Below are positions 52,801-58,154 of a DNA stretch of 64,000 nucleotides, in pieces; positions within the stretch are counted from its first letter, which is position 1, and each line of letters starts with the position of its first letter. Made by a program: the position numbers and the translations under genes. Source of the stretch: Aradus depressus (Eukaryota > Arthropoda > Insecta > Hemiptera > Aradidae); assembly GCA_963662175.1 (NCBI GenBank), contig OY759217.1, positions 49,886,108-49,950,107 of the forward strand, read 5' to 3'. The notes beneath the pieces were generated by a model, which was not told the DNA's origin, did not search any database, and saw only the letters and a list, made by a program, of their open reading frames with translations.

Positions 52801-53943
52801 CACGTTGAATCTTGTGAAAATAATACCAAAAAATTTAAAAAAATTATATTTTTATGTGATTTTTATATAAATTTGTATTAATATAAGTATAATTTTAAGA
52901 TAAATAATTCAATGTTCCTTGATAGAGAAAAAAATGTTCATTGATTTAGTCATTACATTTTTTTTAAACTGCATGATTACCATATTTTCCTTCTAAAAAA
53001 AATATGTCCCTTCCAAAGCGACTTACATAGGTACAATTTTTTTTTTTTTTGTACAGAAGAGGTTAACATATTTTTTAAGGCATCTTGAATATTATATGTA
53101 GATTCTATTGGGACTCGAATACCTAATAATATATCTCAAGAAATTAATTTTTCAATTATTTTTAAAATATTCGAAACTTGTATGAGCACTCCTGAATGAT
53201 TTTCTCGGTGGAAGAAGCTCGTTTTGGAAATGAACACCTCAATATAATGGTACCCTTAGCTTATACCGCGTAATAACGTTCCCGGGAAATGGTAATCCGA
53301 AAAAAAACGAATTGTCTTTAATACACTTTCATAACAGCGATAATCCTTTTGATGTTGTTACTTGCCAACAACCAAACATACCTCTAAACAACTTTGCCAG
53401 AAGACCGTCTATAGTAATTTAATACTTTTAATTTAGCTGACAACTATATCGTTCGGAAACTTTAATTTTAACATTAACAAAACTTTATGGATGTACATAT
53501 AAACTGTTGCAATCTGAAAATTAAAACTGAAAGCATCCTGAAAGAAAATCAAGGCAAAACTAAACCTTCCATCCTCAATAATTTAGTTACACTATTTCCC
53601 ACAAGAATGAAGCTTCCTTAGTTGAAGAATCCAATAATTCTGGCAAGAAATTACTTTTCAACAATCCATAAACTTGAGTTATGTACATGGCATTCTAACC
53701 CTTCCGGTATGCATCCAGATAACGAATGAAAACATTGAAAAACAAATAGGAAGAAATTAATAAAAGTTGAACATTTTTAAGATCAAGTTTGTTTCGATAT
53801 AATGAGAAAAAGACCAATGTTTTTGCAACAGAAGTAAGTTGCCCCATTTGCTAATCATAGACTGTAATGAATGTTATAAGAGTTAGGTACATACCTTGTC
53901 CAATAAACGTGTCCACTTCCTCTTCCCATGGTCCTGCAGGAAT
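10810..53943 (-). CDS. TRIP11: TRIP11/GMAP-210 golgin homologue (22 exons, 5' end missing)
   Basis: Gene span of a large golgin read from 53943 down to 10810. The 22 exons total 3,831 bp (1,276 residues plus stop), all in compatible phases. GMAP-210 sits on cis-Golgi membranes, tethers vesicles through a long coiled coil and binds ARF1 through its GRAB domain. Residues about 97-1150 of the visible part are predicted coiled coil. Several stretches align with human TRIP11: exon 5-6 with the LEEEIKHHQKIIEDQ region, exons 14-16 with the LKQKQMEN to LEHFQQ region, and exons 19-20 with the [15 protein letters not shown] GRAB region. Exons 21 and 22 match the [14 protein letters not shown] segment and the LKDLLKQ tail. 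Human TRIP11 has 1,979 residues. The N-terminal ALPS region should lie beyond the right edge, and an exon with phase-0 ends could have been missed. Confidence 0.85.
11171..11478 (+). mobile_element. tRNA-headed SINE, near full length
   Basis: Best copy for the family. Head GGGCGCCGATAGCTCAGTGG (A box TAGCTCAGTGG), B box GGGTTCGAAACC at 11209-11220, spacer TTTTTTATCTGGGG, centre CCGTCCTTCGGATGGGACGT, then GGCTCATGTCCAGCAGAGCG and tail CCGGGCATGAG. tRNA-related sequence followed by an unrelated body defines a SINE; it does not fold as a working tRNA. Confidence 0.92.
11609..11701 (-). CDS. TRIP11: Golgin exon 21
   Basis: Acceptor CATTTTAG and donor GTGAGT. 31 codons in phase 0: SLSEAFIKFLESESQPRPEV then FLPLSVPQQPP. 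Matches the [21 protein letters not shown] segment just after the GRAB domain in TRIP11. Confidence 0.9.
11965..12190 (+). mobile_element. SINE copy, head missing
   Basis: Starts in the spacer before CACGCCGTCCTTCGGATGGG and runs to CGGACATGAGTCATAATAAC, with an ACTAACTA-type tail to about 12205. Confidence 0.85.
12785..13142. mobile_element. Tigger/pogo-like MITE
   Basis: About 358 bp flanked by TA at 12783-12784 and 13143-13144. Ends GAGTGGAACCTCGCATAATG and, inverted, TGCTCGCTAAGCGAGGTTCC. GGAACCTCG-type ends with repeated CATAACGAGC inside are those of Tigger elements. No protein is encoded. It lies 78 bp beyond the donor end of golgin exon 20. Confidence 0.78.
13221..13368 (-). CDS. TRIP11: Golgin exon 20, GRAB domain
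   Basis: Acceptor TTTTGTTTAG and donor GTACCC. Encodes HLVKNLLIGYVNSAPNSKYQ then VLGVLGQVLGLSKEERQKVG and LEHTNQPHQ. It matches [20 protein letters not shown] and LRLMGSILGVRREEMEQ, the GRIP-related ARF-binding domain of GMAP-210. This is the strongest single piece of evidence for the family. The stretch that follows in human (WMTGWLGG to the NSSFSE motif) is almost absent here. Confidence 0.92.
13841..14529. mobile_element. Possible MITE with 13-bp inverted ends
   Basis: CGTGACAACGTCT at 13841 and its exact inverse AGACGTTGTCACG at 14517. The interior is very AT-rich at 13880-14330 and CG-rich near 14340-14510. Target duplications are not evident, so the limits are tentative. Confidence 0.4.
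14569..14790. mobile_element. Two SINE scraps in opposite directions
   Basis: 14569-14596 is an inverted tail (GACTCATGCCCGGGCTTCAA). 14650-14788 is a scrambled forward piece with GCCGTGCTTGCCCAAGATCA and AGGGCATGAGTCACAA. Confidence 0.65.
14865..14943 (-). CDS. TRIP11: Golgin exon 19
   Basis: Acceptor CAAATGTAG and donor GTATAA. Starts SDLTERLRVKTEKMNDLDSD after a split valine codon, then AGKID plus two bases. The AGKIDRHL junction corresponds to EGKVDKVL at the start of the GRAB region. The 6.1-kb intron before it is the longest between two assigned exons. Confidence 0.82.
15970..16110 (+). repeat. Partial copy of the GCGTTGCC repeat
   Basis: GTGCCCAGCGTTGCCAGGGA and following bases match 9555-9620. 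Nothing coding. Confidence 0.55.
17024..17326 (+). mobile_element. SINE copy, full length with damaged head
   Basis: Head GGGCGCTCTAGCCTACTGAG with a broken B box, centre GCAGTCCTTCGGACGGGACG, tail CTCGGGCATGAATCACAATA. Confidence 0.85.
18359..18531. mobile_element. Short foldback element
   Basis: 47-bp inverted arms 18359-18405 and 18485-18531 (ACAGATGTATCAATCCAACT and inverse), nearly perfect, with an 80-bp centre containing CTGAAGATGGCAAATTGCC. Non-coding; inside the longest golgin intron. Confidence 0.75.
21067..21166 (-). CDS. TRIP11: Golgin exon 18
   Basis: Acceptor TTTTTTCAG and donor GTAAGG. Starts DQLTDAKQAFFANQKLSDQL and ends VGQLKEQ plus one base. Matches CLDEANAALDSASRLTEQL and IEELKRQN of TRIP11. 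Confidence 0.86.
21168..23060 (-). other. Golgin intron 17 sequence, mostly featureless
   Basis: AT-rich with a run of 25 C at 21627-21651. No element boundaries found besides the SINE at 23065. Confidence 0.55.
23065..23290 (+). mobile_element. SINE copy lacking the central block
   Basis: Head GGAGGCGCTCGGTATCTAAC and tail GCCTGGGCATGAATCATAAT are present, but the CCTTCGGATGGGACG block and its flanks are deleted. Confidence 0.82.
23796..23899 (-). CDS. TRIP11: Golgin exon 17
   Basis: Acceptor TTTTTAACAG and donor GTAAGA. Starts KQNEIEFETDRIRQHLEEFK after a split codon and ends LSHEIKHLQ in phase 0. Confidence 0.82.
24640..25760 (-). mobile_element. Jockey-type LINE remnant with internal palindrome
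   Basis: On the - strand, 25620-25315 reads KKSIHVVFTLRRKYTCPPVY, LNNNPSPSKNDVRYLGLLFD and KRLTRTPTHRRLKRQEMN, the jockey RT thumb region. A frameshift then continues as LMWTYGLELWGSAKLSNPF near 25335-25270. Parts 24660-24830 and 25295-25520 are repeated at 63380-63530 and 63575-63790. The remainder is non-coding and contains the inverted repeat listed separately. Confidence 0.83.
25048..25250. repeat. Long inverted repeat inside the LINE remnant
   Basis: Arms 25048-25131 and 25173-25250 pair over about 80 bp with interruptions, sharing ATTTCGGGACACTTCCAC and TTGATTTTTTCCG. The centre GGTTCATGAACC at 25149-25160 is itself palindromic. The RNA would fold into a long hairpin. Confidence 0.8.
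25783..25946 (-). CDS. TRIP11: Golgin exon 16
   Basis: Acceptor TTGTTCAG. The donor GTCTGT is weak but is the one that keeps phase. Starts IRANQQMEALTEQVRLLTEH and ends LQAVLHQFQR plus one base. VESLQEQL and LQMVLEHFQQ of TRIP11 are clearly matched. A jockey LINE remnant begins within about 160 bp downstream. Confidence 0.88.
26065..26425 (+). mobile_element. GGGGAAGT family copy, decayed
   Basis: Shows GTCGATGCATTCATTACAA, the pyrimidine-rich AAGCCTCCCTCTCCCATTT, GTTCACAGACATACACAT and a tail TAGCTGGGAAAGTAG. Lies just upstream of golgin exon 16. Confidence 0.6.
26430..27240 (-). other. Golgin intron 15, nothing recognised
   Basis: AT-rich, no reading frame or repeat that I can place. Confidence 0.55.
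27244..27437 (-). CDS. TRIP11: Golgin exon 15
   Basis: Acceptor TGATTGCAG and donor GTAACT. Starts VEEVKERLDKTESQLRTLKS and ends SSTVYTSA plus two bases. LKSHLVEVEERY lines up with LRNHLLESEDSY of TRIP11. Confidence 0.88.
27690..27975 (+). repeat. Partial copy of the GCGTTGCC repeat
   Basis: Aligned with 9900-10070 as described there; lacks the GCGTTGCC start. Lies in the intron between golgin exons 14 and 15. Confidence 0.55.
28252..28357. repeat. 37-bp tandem repeat, three units
   Basis: Units starting near 28253, 28290 and 28327 share GGAACGCAGTGTAGAATGAA, TGCACCCTGCACT. The array stops 4 bp from the edge of golgin exon 14 and so directly follows its splice donor on the - strand. Confidence 0.85.
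28361..28450 (-). CDS. TRIP11: Golgin exon 14
   Basis: Acceptor TTTTTCAG and donor GTCAGG. 30 codons in phase 0, starting KLNAEAEAEISKLTSSLLKE and ending NKLLRNK. LLKEQTENKLLRNK matches the LKQKQMENTALQNE motif of TRIP11. Confidence 0.82.
28560..28625 (-). CDS. TRIP11: Golgin exon 13
   Basis: Acceptor TTGTTTAG and donor GTAGTT. 22 codons in phase 0, beginning AQEFSKVVSFPTKEETEIQQ. With exon 12 it aligns with the [20 protein letters not shown] part of TRIP11. Confidence 0.75.
29160..29318 (-). CDS. TRIP11: Golgin exon 12
   Basis: Acceptor TTTTTAAG and donor GTTAGA. 53 codons in phase 0, starting EEKMEAEKTRIQEVDVLKKE and ending GQPSGELLQ. GC-rich compared with its introns. Confidence 0.82.
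29580..29690 (-). mobile_element. SINE tail fragment
   Basis: TGTGACTCATGCCCGGGCTT through GAGCCCGACTCTAATATGGG; the rest is absent. Confidence 0.8.
29879..29995 (-). CDS. TRIP11: Golgin exon 11
   Basis: Acceptor ATAATAG and donor GTAAAG. 39 codons in phase 0, starting IKTEEHSSLEKSLKYQQNKT and ending QLQVQNQ. Confidence 0.8.
30000..30940 (-). other. Golgin intron 10, simple repeats only
   Basis: Contains a G-rich tract (15 G at 30277-30291, then TGA and 7 G). Weak repeated phrases such as AAATATGAAATTTGGTTGAAA are present. No family assigned. Confidence 0.5.
30941..32146 (-). CDS. TRIP11: Golgin exon 10, large coiled-coil exon
   Basis: The biggest exon: 402 codons, phase 0 at both ends, acceptor TTTTTCAG and donor GTATCT. 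Starts EMENAFLKTQAELEEVKKKL and ends EETRRHLK. Continuous Glu/Lys/Leu-rich heptads with no cysteine-rich or globular part, as expected for a golgin rod. Codon use differs from the AT-rich introns, and the antisense frames are only by-products of the low complexity. Confidence 0.93.
32734..33030 (-). CDS. TRIP11: Golgin exon 9
   Basis: Acceptor TTTTAG and donor GTAAGT. 99 codons in phase 0, starting MDAEVERLQNEKKQKERDMC and ending EEARRLAF. Heptad-rich coiled coil with one break at residues GQDPDLEG. Confidence 0.82.
33411..33587 (-). CDS. TRIP11: Golgin exon 8
   Basis: Acceptor TTGACTAG and donor GTTGGC. 59 codons in phase 0, starting VSALRESRDNLESEMAHFDL and ending SEREASLRQ. The region resembles the NEKTRENSHLK to AAKEAALIKLQ part of human TRIP11. 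Confidence 0.8.
34404..34616 (-). CDS. TRIP11: Golgin exon 7
   Basis: Acceptor GATTCTCAG and donor GTGAGT. 71 codons in phase 0, starting VERLSEELEGTVPLAEENSE and ending IIDKGEINVFT. Coiled coil. Confidence 0.78.
35010..35197 (-). mobile_element. SINE copy lacking the central block, with 5' companion
   Basis: Reverse copy: head GAGCTATCGGCGCCCTC at the right end and B box GGGTTTCGAACC near 35140; the centre is deleted. The 160 bp beyond its head (35198-35362) match 11020-11170 before the copy at 11171. Confidence 0.85.
35516..35608 (+). mobile_element. SINE tail fragment
   Basis: GGGTAGGCAAAATTTAGGAC, CACAGTAGAGTCGGGCTCAT and a short end without the central block. Confidence 0.78.
36190..36386 (-). 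mobile_element. Jockey-linked segment plus SINE scrap
   Basis: 36190-36330 matches 6650-6790 (CTGTACTGCTGA, AGTCCTGGAGCAGGT, GGCGTC). 36341-36386 is an inverted SINE centre (GGGACCATTGCTTAGCGTCC). Confidence 0.65.
36448..36527 (-). CDS. TRIP11: Golgin exon 6
   Basis: Acceptor TTTTGTGTTTAG and donor GTGTGA. Encodes HVMELAKTREHRVAELETQN then RSLKTE after a split aspartate codon. Coiled coil continuing exon 5. Confidence 0.78.
36643..36948 (+). mobile_element. SINE copy, full length
   Basis: Head GGGCGCAGCTAGCTCAGTGG, centre GCCGTCCTGCGGATTGGACG, tail AAGCCCAAGCATGAGTG. The B box is altered (GAGTTCCAAACCC). Confidence 0.87.
37461..37583 (-). mobile_element. SINE copy, internally deleted
   Basis: Tail GACTCATGACCGG then directly ACCTCCCAGATAAAAATTC and head TTTCGAACCCGCGATCTTGA, GAGCTACCGGCG. 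Body lost. Confidence 0.82.
38488..38626 (-). CDS. TRIP11: Golgin exon 5
   Basis: Acceptor TTTGTGATAG and donor GTGGGA. Encodes VTLRRELDRLQRIVDELESQ and continues to LDIQHQEAI plus one base. Heptad pattern. It aligns with human TRIP11 near LEEEIKHHQKIIEDQNQ, including the following region of QH and ME residues. Confidence 0.78.
39343..39619 (+). mobile_element. SINE copy, full length
   Basis: Head GAAGCCGGTAGCTTAGTGCT, B box GGGTTCAAAACCC, centre GTCGTCCTCCGGATGGGACG, tail AGCACGGGTATGAGTCACAA. Confidence 0.87.
39660..41640 (-). other. Golgin intron 4, unassigned low-copy sequence
   Basis: 39700-40060 and 40560-41640 are less AT-rich than typical intron and look like old mobile DNA, but I recognise no motif. 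40080-40560 is the GGGGAAGT-family copy. Confidence 0.4.
40080..40560 (-). mobile_element. GGGGAAGT family copy, decayed
   Basis: Three modules in - orientation: AATGAATGTATCGACACGA at 40180 and 40318, and TAACTGCAGTTGTAATGAAT at 40393. Both ends are lost. Confidence 0.65.
41672..42389. mobile_element. Head-to-head foldback of the GGGGAAGT repeat family
   Basis: The left half 41672-42180 runs in the + orientation and the right half 42185-42389 in the - orientation. Outer arms of about 160 bp pair (GAATTAATCAATTAACTTTT, then CCTCATAATAAATGTTGTG). The middle 41850-42070 is AT-rich filler. This is the best-preserved two-ended copy. Confidence 0.75.
42665..43360. mobile_element. GGGGAAGT family pieces in both directions
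   Basis: 42670-42890 holds a + piece with an 18-base C run and GACTGAAAATCAACAGGTGT. 43245-43350 is a - tail: ACCCAGCTATACCAAGTATA, GGGGAAGTTACGTAAT. The stretch between them is unassigned. Confidence 0.6.
44278..44378 (-). CDS. TRIP11: Golgin exon 4
   Basis: Acceptor TTGTTGTCAG and donor GTAAAA. Encodes an acidic stretch, DDGHTSTAHSDADATEADPN, followed by KGLAEENRRMRQEM, where the coiled coil begins. A deleted Tc1 element starts 51 bp upstream of the splice acceptor. Confidence 0.75.
44430..45343 (+). mobile_element. Internally deleted Tc1-like element (914 bp)
   Basis: Ends CAGTAGGCAAAAAAAGTATT and its inverse, flanked by TA at 44428-44429 and 45344-45345. Inner copies of the repeat occur near 44612 (GCAAAAAAAGTATTTGCACG) and, degraded, near 45140, so this family also has an IR/DR plan. 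Inside is only the DNA-binding half of a transposase. It is not the same family as the element at 61484. It lies in an intron of the golgin gene. Confidence 0.9.
44770..45177 (+). pseudogene. Broken Tc1 transposase, DNA-binding part only
   Basis: ATG at 44770 opens MPKKNEISRSDREKILFLRE, then SYREIGKIGFSTVRYIV, and is stopped by TAA at 44890-44892 in an A-rich run. The frame continues beyond with ELTGSVENKPRKGRPSKLTH (GRPS motif) and a second helix-turn-helix to RRPQKKD, then runs into the right inverted repeat and stops near 45177. The catalytic domain is deleted, so it cannot code for an active enzyme. A few residues seem lost between EIGK and GFSTV. Confidence 0.88.
45535..45960 (-). mobile_element. 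GGGGAAGT family copy
   Basis: Inverted: GTAATCGAACAGAAATTCGA near the tail, then modules, then CTGGGGATGTACATTGCCCG at the head near 45915. The terminal hairpin is missing. Confidence 0.7.
46477..47034 (+). mobile_element. LINE RNase H and C-terminal remnant
   Basis: From about 46480 the frame reads LVQNILALRSLRRNRTS then VAFVWIPGHCGIAGNESADK, the RNase H motif of a LINE ORF2. It hits TGA at 46712. A shift near 46690 restores KWQIRWLGVTDNKLRIIK, and the second frame runs to a stop at 47034 with RLRIGQTRLTHGYLMAQGPH and PLCQSCEVGLNAWHI, the usual C-terminal zinc-knuckle-like end. RT is absent. Dead element in a golgin intron. Confidence 0.88.
47661..47742 (-). CDS. TRIP11: Golgin exon 3
   Basis: Acceptor GTTTTGAG and donor GTAAGT. 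Encodes VEKEMTAIIPKGIVQFFQSS then IGGSGDK, leaving one base that makes an aspartate codon with the next exon. Confidence 0.7.
48050..48257 (-). mobile_element. SINE copy, tail missing
   Basis: GGGACCATCGCTTAACGTCC and CATCCGAAGGAC (inverted centre), then GCCGGGTTTCTAACC and AATGAGCTACCGGCCC at the head. Confidence 0.85.
48940..49385 (-). mobile_element. GGGGAAGT family copy
   Basis: Read inverted. The tail ACCCAGCTATACCAAG is at 48950, modules AATAACTGCAGATGTAAT and similar lie in the middle, and the head CTGGGGAAGTACATAACTGG, TGAATCACCGACGAC ends at 49380. Nearly full length, with losses after the tail. Confidence 0.78.
50010..50370 (+). mobile_element. GGGGAAGT family copy
   Basis: Starts AAAAGTCGTCGATGAATCAT, has two CATCGG(T/C)AGTTATT modules and two poly-C runs (50051-50065, 50206-50221) exactly at the family's pyrimidine positions. 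The end is lost. Confidence 0.78.
50458..50513 (-). CDS. TRIP11: Golgin exon 2
   Basis: Acceptor GATTTTCAG and donor GTAATC. Encodes LPKDGEVEEAKSGPSKQK after a split glutamate codon and ends in phase 0. Low-complexity charged linker. Confidence 0.68.
50520..53890 (-). other. First visible golgin intron, rest
   Basis: Outside the element at 52140-52755 there are only AT-rich stretches. No exon candidate with matching phase was seen. Confidence 0.5.
52140..52755 (+). mobile_element. GGGGAAGT family, fullest single copy
   Basis: Begins near GGCAATGTACTTCCCCAGAA and ends near ACTTCCCCTATACTTCGTAG, AGCTGCGGAAGTAA. Two internal modules of about 130-140 bp start near 52290 and 52430, each with ATCGGCAGTTATTAGGGTT then CCCCCTTCCCTTCAGCCGAT. 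No reading frame. I use this copy to set the + orientation for the family. Confidence 0.8.
53895..53943 (-). CDS. TRIP11: Golgin exon 1 of those visible
   Basis: Acceptor CTTTTTTCAG and donor GTATGT. Encodes IPAGPWEEEVDTFIGQ plus one base, a short acidic segment. It fits only because the one-base end joins the AA start of the next exon to give GAA. No start codon is inside, so coding exons must exist further right. Confidence 0.65.
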
Positions 53944-54424
53944 CTGAAAAAAGAAATAAAAATTATTTCTTTAGGCGGCAGGTGCTGTTCGACTAGACGA
54001 TTCCGACCAAGCTTGTTTCAGTCGAGTAAACGAAAATTATAGCGATTTTCACAGAACAGTAGAATGTTATGTGTAACTTTTGTAATGCCACAAAAACAAA
54101 CTTTCTCACAATCAAAATTATTTATTTGTATACCTCTTAAAATAAAATGTAGGCACATTACCACAAAGACTATCTTAAAAAAACATTTTGAATATAACAG
54201 TATAGAAAAGTTATTGGAGCCCTGTTTGAAGGGAGAGCACCTAAATATGTGTCTGTTTAGGTTATCATGAGGCCCGTTTCAGATCACTCACTGTTTGTAT
54301 ACAGACATCTAGATAAGATACTACATACCTAGTAATAGACTCTAGGGGTGACAATAGTTTGGAGCCGCACGGAACATTCCCATAGAGCTGTCAATGGGCT
54401 TTAGAAAGTGAAATTTGACAGCTT

Positions 54425-54640
54425 ATAAAAATACATCGGTGATTCACCGGAAATGTCCTTCTGCAGCAGGAATTAATCAATAACGTTGTCGCCCTCCCTC
54501 TAAATCCAACTGACTGGTTGTCACGTCGCCACATTCATCGTCTTCACAGATACACCGCGGGTCTGCAACACATGGAATTATGGTGAAAACGTAACATTGA
54601 ATTCTGAACAATCTCATAACTTCCCCTATACCTTTTTTGT
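54425..54640 (+). mobile_element. GGGGAAGT family copy, short
   Basis: Head GTGATTCACCGGAAATGTCC, then CCCTCCCTCTAAATCCAACT and tail ATAACTTCCCCTATACC, with the modules deleted. A reading frame over it (CEDDECGDV) is therefore not a gene. Confidence 0.6.
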
Positions 54641-54921
54641 TTTTGTGGGTTGCCGACCTCCGGTGAAGGCCACGACATCCGTTCGCCGAATCTTCGGCGG
54701 AAAGAGGGTCTATCAAGTTTATTACCATGAAAGCAAGAAATTTAATAATTCTGTTGTTGTGGTCGTCTAGAAACCATCTGCGAAAATCGGCGATCACTGC
54801 CAGCCTTAATTTTTTTTGGCGCGGAGAGAGCTCGGGTTAAAAGCGGGTCGTTAGCTGGCTGTAGTACGTTGGGGCGCCGAGAGCGACCGCCGGAGTGCCT
54901 GTAGTCTTCCCCGGTGCAGGG

Positions 54922-55083
54922 TCATTGTGCTTTCTTCTTTCTCCGCCAGGAGACGACAAATCGGCTCAACACTGGGCAGCCGGTTTCCGTCACCAGCTGC
55001 TGCAAGTCGAGTCCCAGGTACGATCCTGTCCCGCATATCAACTCCACCCTAGGCCCGTCGTACAGCGGACATTCGAGGACCAC
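54922..55083 (-). mobile_element. LINE ORF2 C-terminal tail
   Basis: 53 codons from the truncation point to TGA at 54924-54922: VVLECPLYDGPRVELICGTG, SYLGLDLQQLVTETGCPV and LSRFVVSWRRKKKAQ. The LECPLYDxxR start is typical of the last domain of LINE ORF2 proteins. An in-frame stop lies just upstream, in a tail of the GGGGAAGT repeat family. GC content is higher than around it. The opposite strand mimics an exon (CCGCCAG before 54951, CAG-GTACGA near 55018), which I reject. Confidence 0.65.
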
Positions 55084-55119
55084 TTAACTTCTCCTATACT
55101 TGGTACAGCTGGAGTTTAA

Positions 55120-56530
55120 GATTGTGGTTAGGGTGTAGGCTGTAGGCAAATGCTCAAGGGACTATGTAAGTGATATATCTACAAAGGTCCCTCAATTATT
55201 TAAATTTACAAAATATTTTAGTATTCTCTAATACAGGTTGTACAACTCCCTATAAACCATATATAAATTCAAAGCCTTGTAAACAATGTCGCTAACAAAT
55301 TACCCATAACGTTATGATGAAATTACTAATTGTGAATGGTTAGCAAAGAGATGTCTTCACTAGTAAAGGTAGTGACGGACATGAGGTAGCTGCTCGCCTT
55401 GGCATCAAAAGACAATGTCAAACACATATTTAAGCTATCTTAAAGCCTATTATATTACAAACAGAAAATGAGTATACAATATTGATATCACAAACCCGCC
55501 AAGAATGAAGGAAAGACTATCAGCGGAATAAGGGGGGCCTCCAATCCCCCCCCCCCCCCCCCCCCCCCCCTTCTTCCATGAGACACAAGATAATCCCTGA
55601 GGATCAAACATTTCGGATTTTAATTTTTAAAACCAAATTCTTTGATTTCAGCGTAAAATTTTATGCCAATAAGAAATTTCCAAGAAAATTCGTAAAGAAA
55701 TTATATGTATTGTTATGAGGAAAAAAAAATAGCTGCCATCTTGTTGAGAAAATCAGCCAAGAAATTGGGAGAAGCTTCTTTGCAGGTAAGCGTATCTTTG
55801 GTTGATGTTCGGGCCCAAGGATAACGTACACTACGTCATTGTCTAGGACGACTACGTGGCTTCCAAGTGGCTTCTATTGCGTAGCTCATTATTCCTATTA
55901 TATGTATTTTTTTGAGAGTAACCTTTTTTTGTCATTACAAATTTTGTCATAAAATGAACTTTTTCGACAAAAAAAATTAGTTTTCCAAAAATGGTTGCAG
56001 GTTAACAACCCTTAATTACACGAATATGCAAAATATGAAATAGGACCATCGAGATGCTAAACTGAACTTATGAGTCGTATATATGAAGTTTCATTAAAAT
56101 ATTTTCTCTGGTTCTAGAGTTAGGTGTGTGACAAGGATTTAGGGGACATTCAGACAAGGAACAAAAAGTGTTTGTTTTGACCTGAAAAGCAAAGATCAGA
56201 AGGTCATTTTGAAATCTAAGACCAAAAAATTGTTGGCTCTACGAATCGAACCTCATAAAGAACTTCCTAACACACTCGCCAAATTTTAGGACGCTTCACC
56301 TCGATTCAATGGGGGCTGTACCGCGCTTACATGGACTTCGGAACGCTGTAGCTCCTCTCACCGTGGTCCTATCTCAAACTTGAGGGAAAAAAAACTTGTT
56401 GGGCCAATCCACCTCGACGACTGAATGGCCGTTGGCCGCGTGACCTCCCGACAAAGGGCCGGTGGTGTTGATCAGCTGCCTCATCAAGTCTCAGAGTAAG
56501 ACACCTAGATTCAACTAAATCGCTAATTGG
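55120..56530. other. Unassigned stretch right of the LINE tail
   Basis: A 25-C run at 55546-55570. CTAAGACCA-AA-AATTGTTGGCTCT at 56206 recurs near 56612 (CTAAGACCAGAAGAATGTTG). No coding signal that I trust. Confidence 0.45.
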
Positions 56531-56710
56531 TTACAGAGGGAAAGCAAAAATTGGTTAATTGAACCGCACTGGGGAAGTACATTGGAAGCGATTCACCGAT
56601 TTTTTTTTCAATCTAAGACCAGAAGAATGTTGGCTCTGAGAAACGACCACGAAGCTTCCACTATCGCTATATATACGAGCAAACGAAGGAACTATAACTT
56701 TCCTAGTTAT

Positions 56711-56891
56711 TATGACTTATGCCCGGGCTTTAACTACGAGGTCATGTCGCCTACTACCAGACCACTCTTTCGTCACTCTGGTGGAGATGAGCCCGACTCT
56801 ACTATGGGAGTCCTAAATTTTAATTTTTATTAACCTAGGGTAGGGGTGAGCTCAGAAGGCAAGAACGCTTAATGAGCTACCGGCGCCCTCA
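56711..56891 (-). mobile_element. SINE copy lacking the central block
   Basis: Tail GACTTATGCCCGGGC to ACCTAGGGTAGGGGT, then directly GAGCTCAGAAGGCAAGAACG and TACCGGCGCCCTC. Same kind of deletion as at 23065, in the other orientation. Confidence 0.83.
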
Positions 56892-56954
56892 AGGAAAGTT
56901 ATAATACATGTAGATAATCCTCATCAACAGTTATGGACATATAGTTAGTTTTTG

Positions 56955-57230
56955 TGACTCAATCCCGGGCTTTATCTATCAGGTCATTTCGCCTACTACC
57001 AGAGTGCTCTTTTGCCTCTCTTGATCCCGACTTCACTATGAGAAACCTAAATTCTCATTAAACCAGGGGAAGGGGTTTTTAACGAGTCCTGACATCGTGC
57101 AGGCGTGTGACCATCGCCAAATGTCCTAACCGAAGGACAGCATGCTCAAGGTTTTTTCACCTCCCAGATAAAAAACCCACGATCTTGACGTCAGTAAGCA
57201 AGCCCACTATCTCTGAGCTAGAGGCGCATT
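56955..57230 (-). mobile_element. SINE copy, full length
   Basis: Tail GACTCAATCCCGGGC, inverted centre CCGAAGGACAGCATGCTCAA, head CTCTGAGCTAGAGGCGC. More diverged than its neighbours. Confidence 0.83.
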
Positions 57231-57626
57231 TTTTTTTTTAGATTATTAAAATATAGACATTTTTTCTATACATTAACCAATTGAATGACAATTTGAAGAA
57301 AACTTGAGAAAGAATGAAGAATATTGAGATTTGTCAATACTCCAAATGTTGACAAACCTACATATTTTTGTTTACACAGCTGCCTCTTATGATGAACTGT
57401 TATTCAATACGTAACAAATATATTCAATTTTACGTCACCTTTTCATATATACCCGTCGATGTACAGTTAGAAATATTATACTAAAATCACTTTATAAATA
57501 TGATATATAAATATAAGTGAAGGCCCCGGCAACCTTTGGCTGATTTAGCTGAAACGTAACAGGTGCAGTCAAGCTCCTGTTTCCACACGTAAAATATCGT
57601 GTCAATGCAATGATTGGGTTAGGTTT

Positions 57627-57943
57627 TATGACTCATGCCCGGGTTTTAACTACGAGGTCATATCGCCTACTACCAGAGCGCTCATTCGTCACTCTTGTGG
57701 ACATGAGCCCGACTCTATTATGGGAGTCTTAAATTTTGCCTACCCTAAAATTTAATTCACCTAGGGCAGGGGTCTTTAACGAGTACCTGACGTACAGGCT
57801 CGGGACCATCGCCTAACGTCATATCAGAAGGATATGTAGTATGAAGGGTATGCTTAAGTTTATTTTACCTCCCAGATAAAATAAACTAAGGGCCTCGGCC
57901 GGGTTTTGAACTCACGTTCTTGAGCTGAGAAGCTCTCTGGCTG
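57627..57943 (-). mobile_element. SINE copy, head incomplete
   Basis: Tail ATGACTCATGCCCGGG, inverted centre with a short insertion (AGAAGGATATGTAGTATGAA), B box region GGCCGGGTTTTGAACTC. Confidence 0.84.
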
Positions 57944-58154
57944 CAGTATCATAAATGTTGTTGAAGATTGTGATGATGGCAACTAAAAAAACATGTTTCT
58001 AAAAAAACAGAAAACACCCAACTTAAAATATTGGCTATATGACATCTGAAAATATTGATTTGGGGGCATTATACAAAAAAGGAGGGGGTCCTCAAAAAGG
58101 ACAGACATGAATGGAAGTAGCCTGTTTACGGCAATGCCGCTGTAACCTGTGTAG

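Noticed and set aside
54477..54797. Cysteine-rich frame with CICEDDECGDV on the - strand
   Set aside because: It overlaps the GGGGAAGT-family copy, whose head and tail are on both sides; not conserved with anything else seen.
54951..55017. A + strand exon with good splice sites (CCGCCAG / CAG-GTACGA)
   Set aside because: The - strand reads as the C-terminal tail of a LINE with LECPLYDGPR, and no partner exon is nearby.
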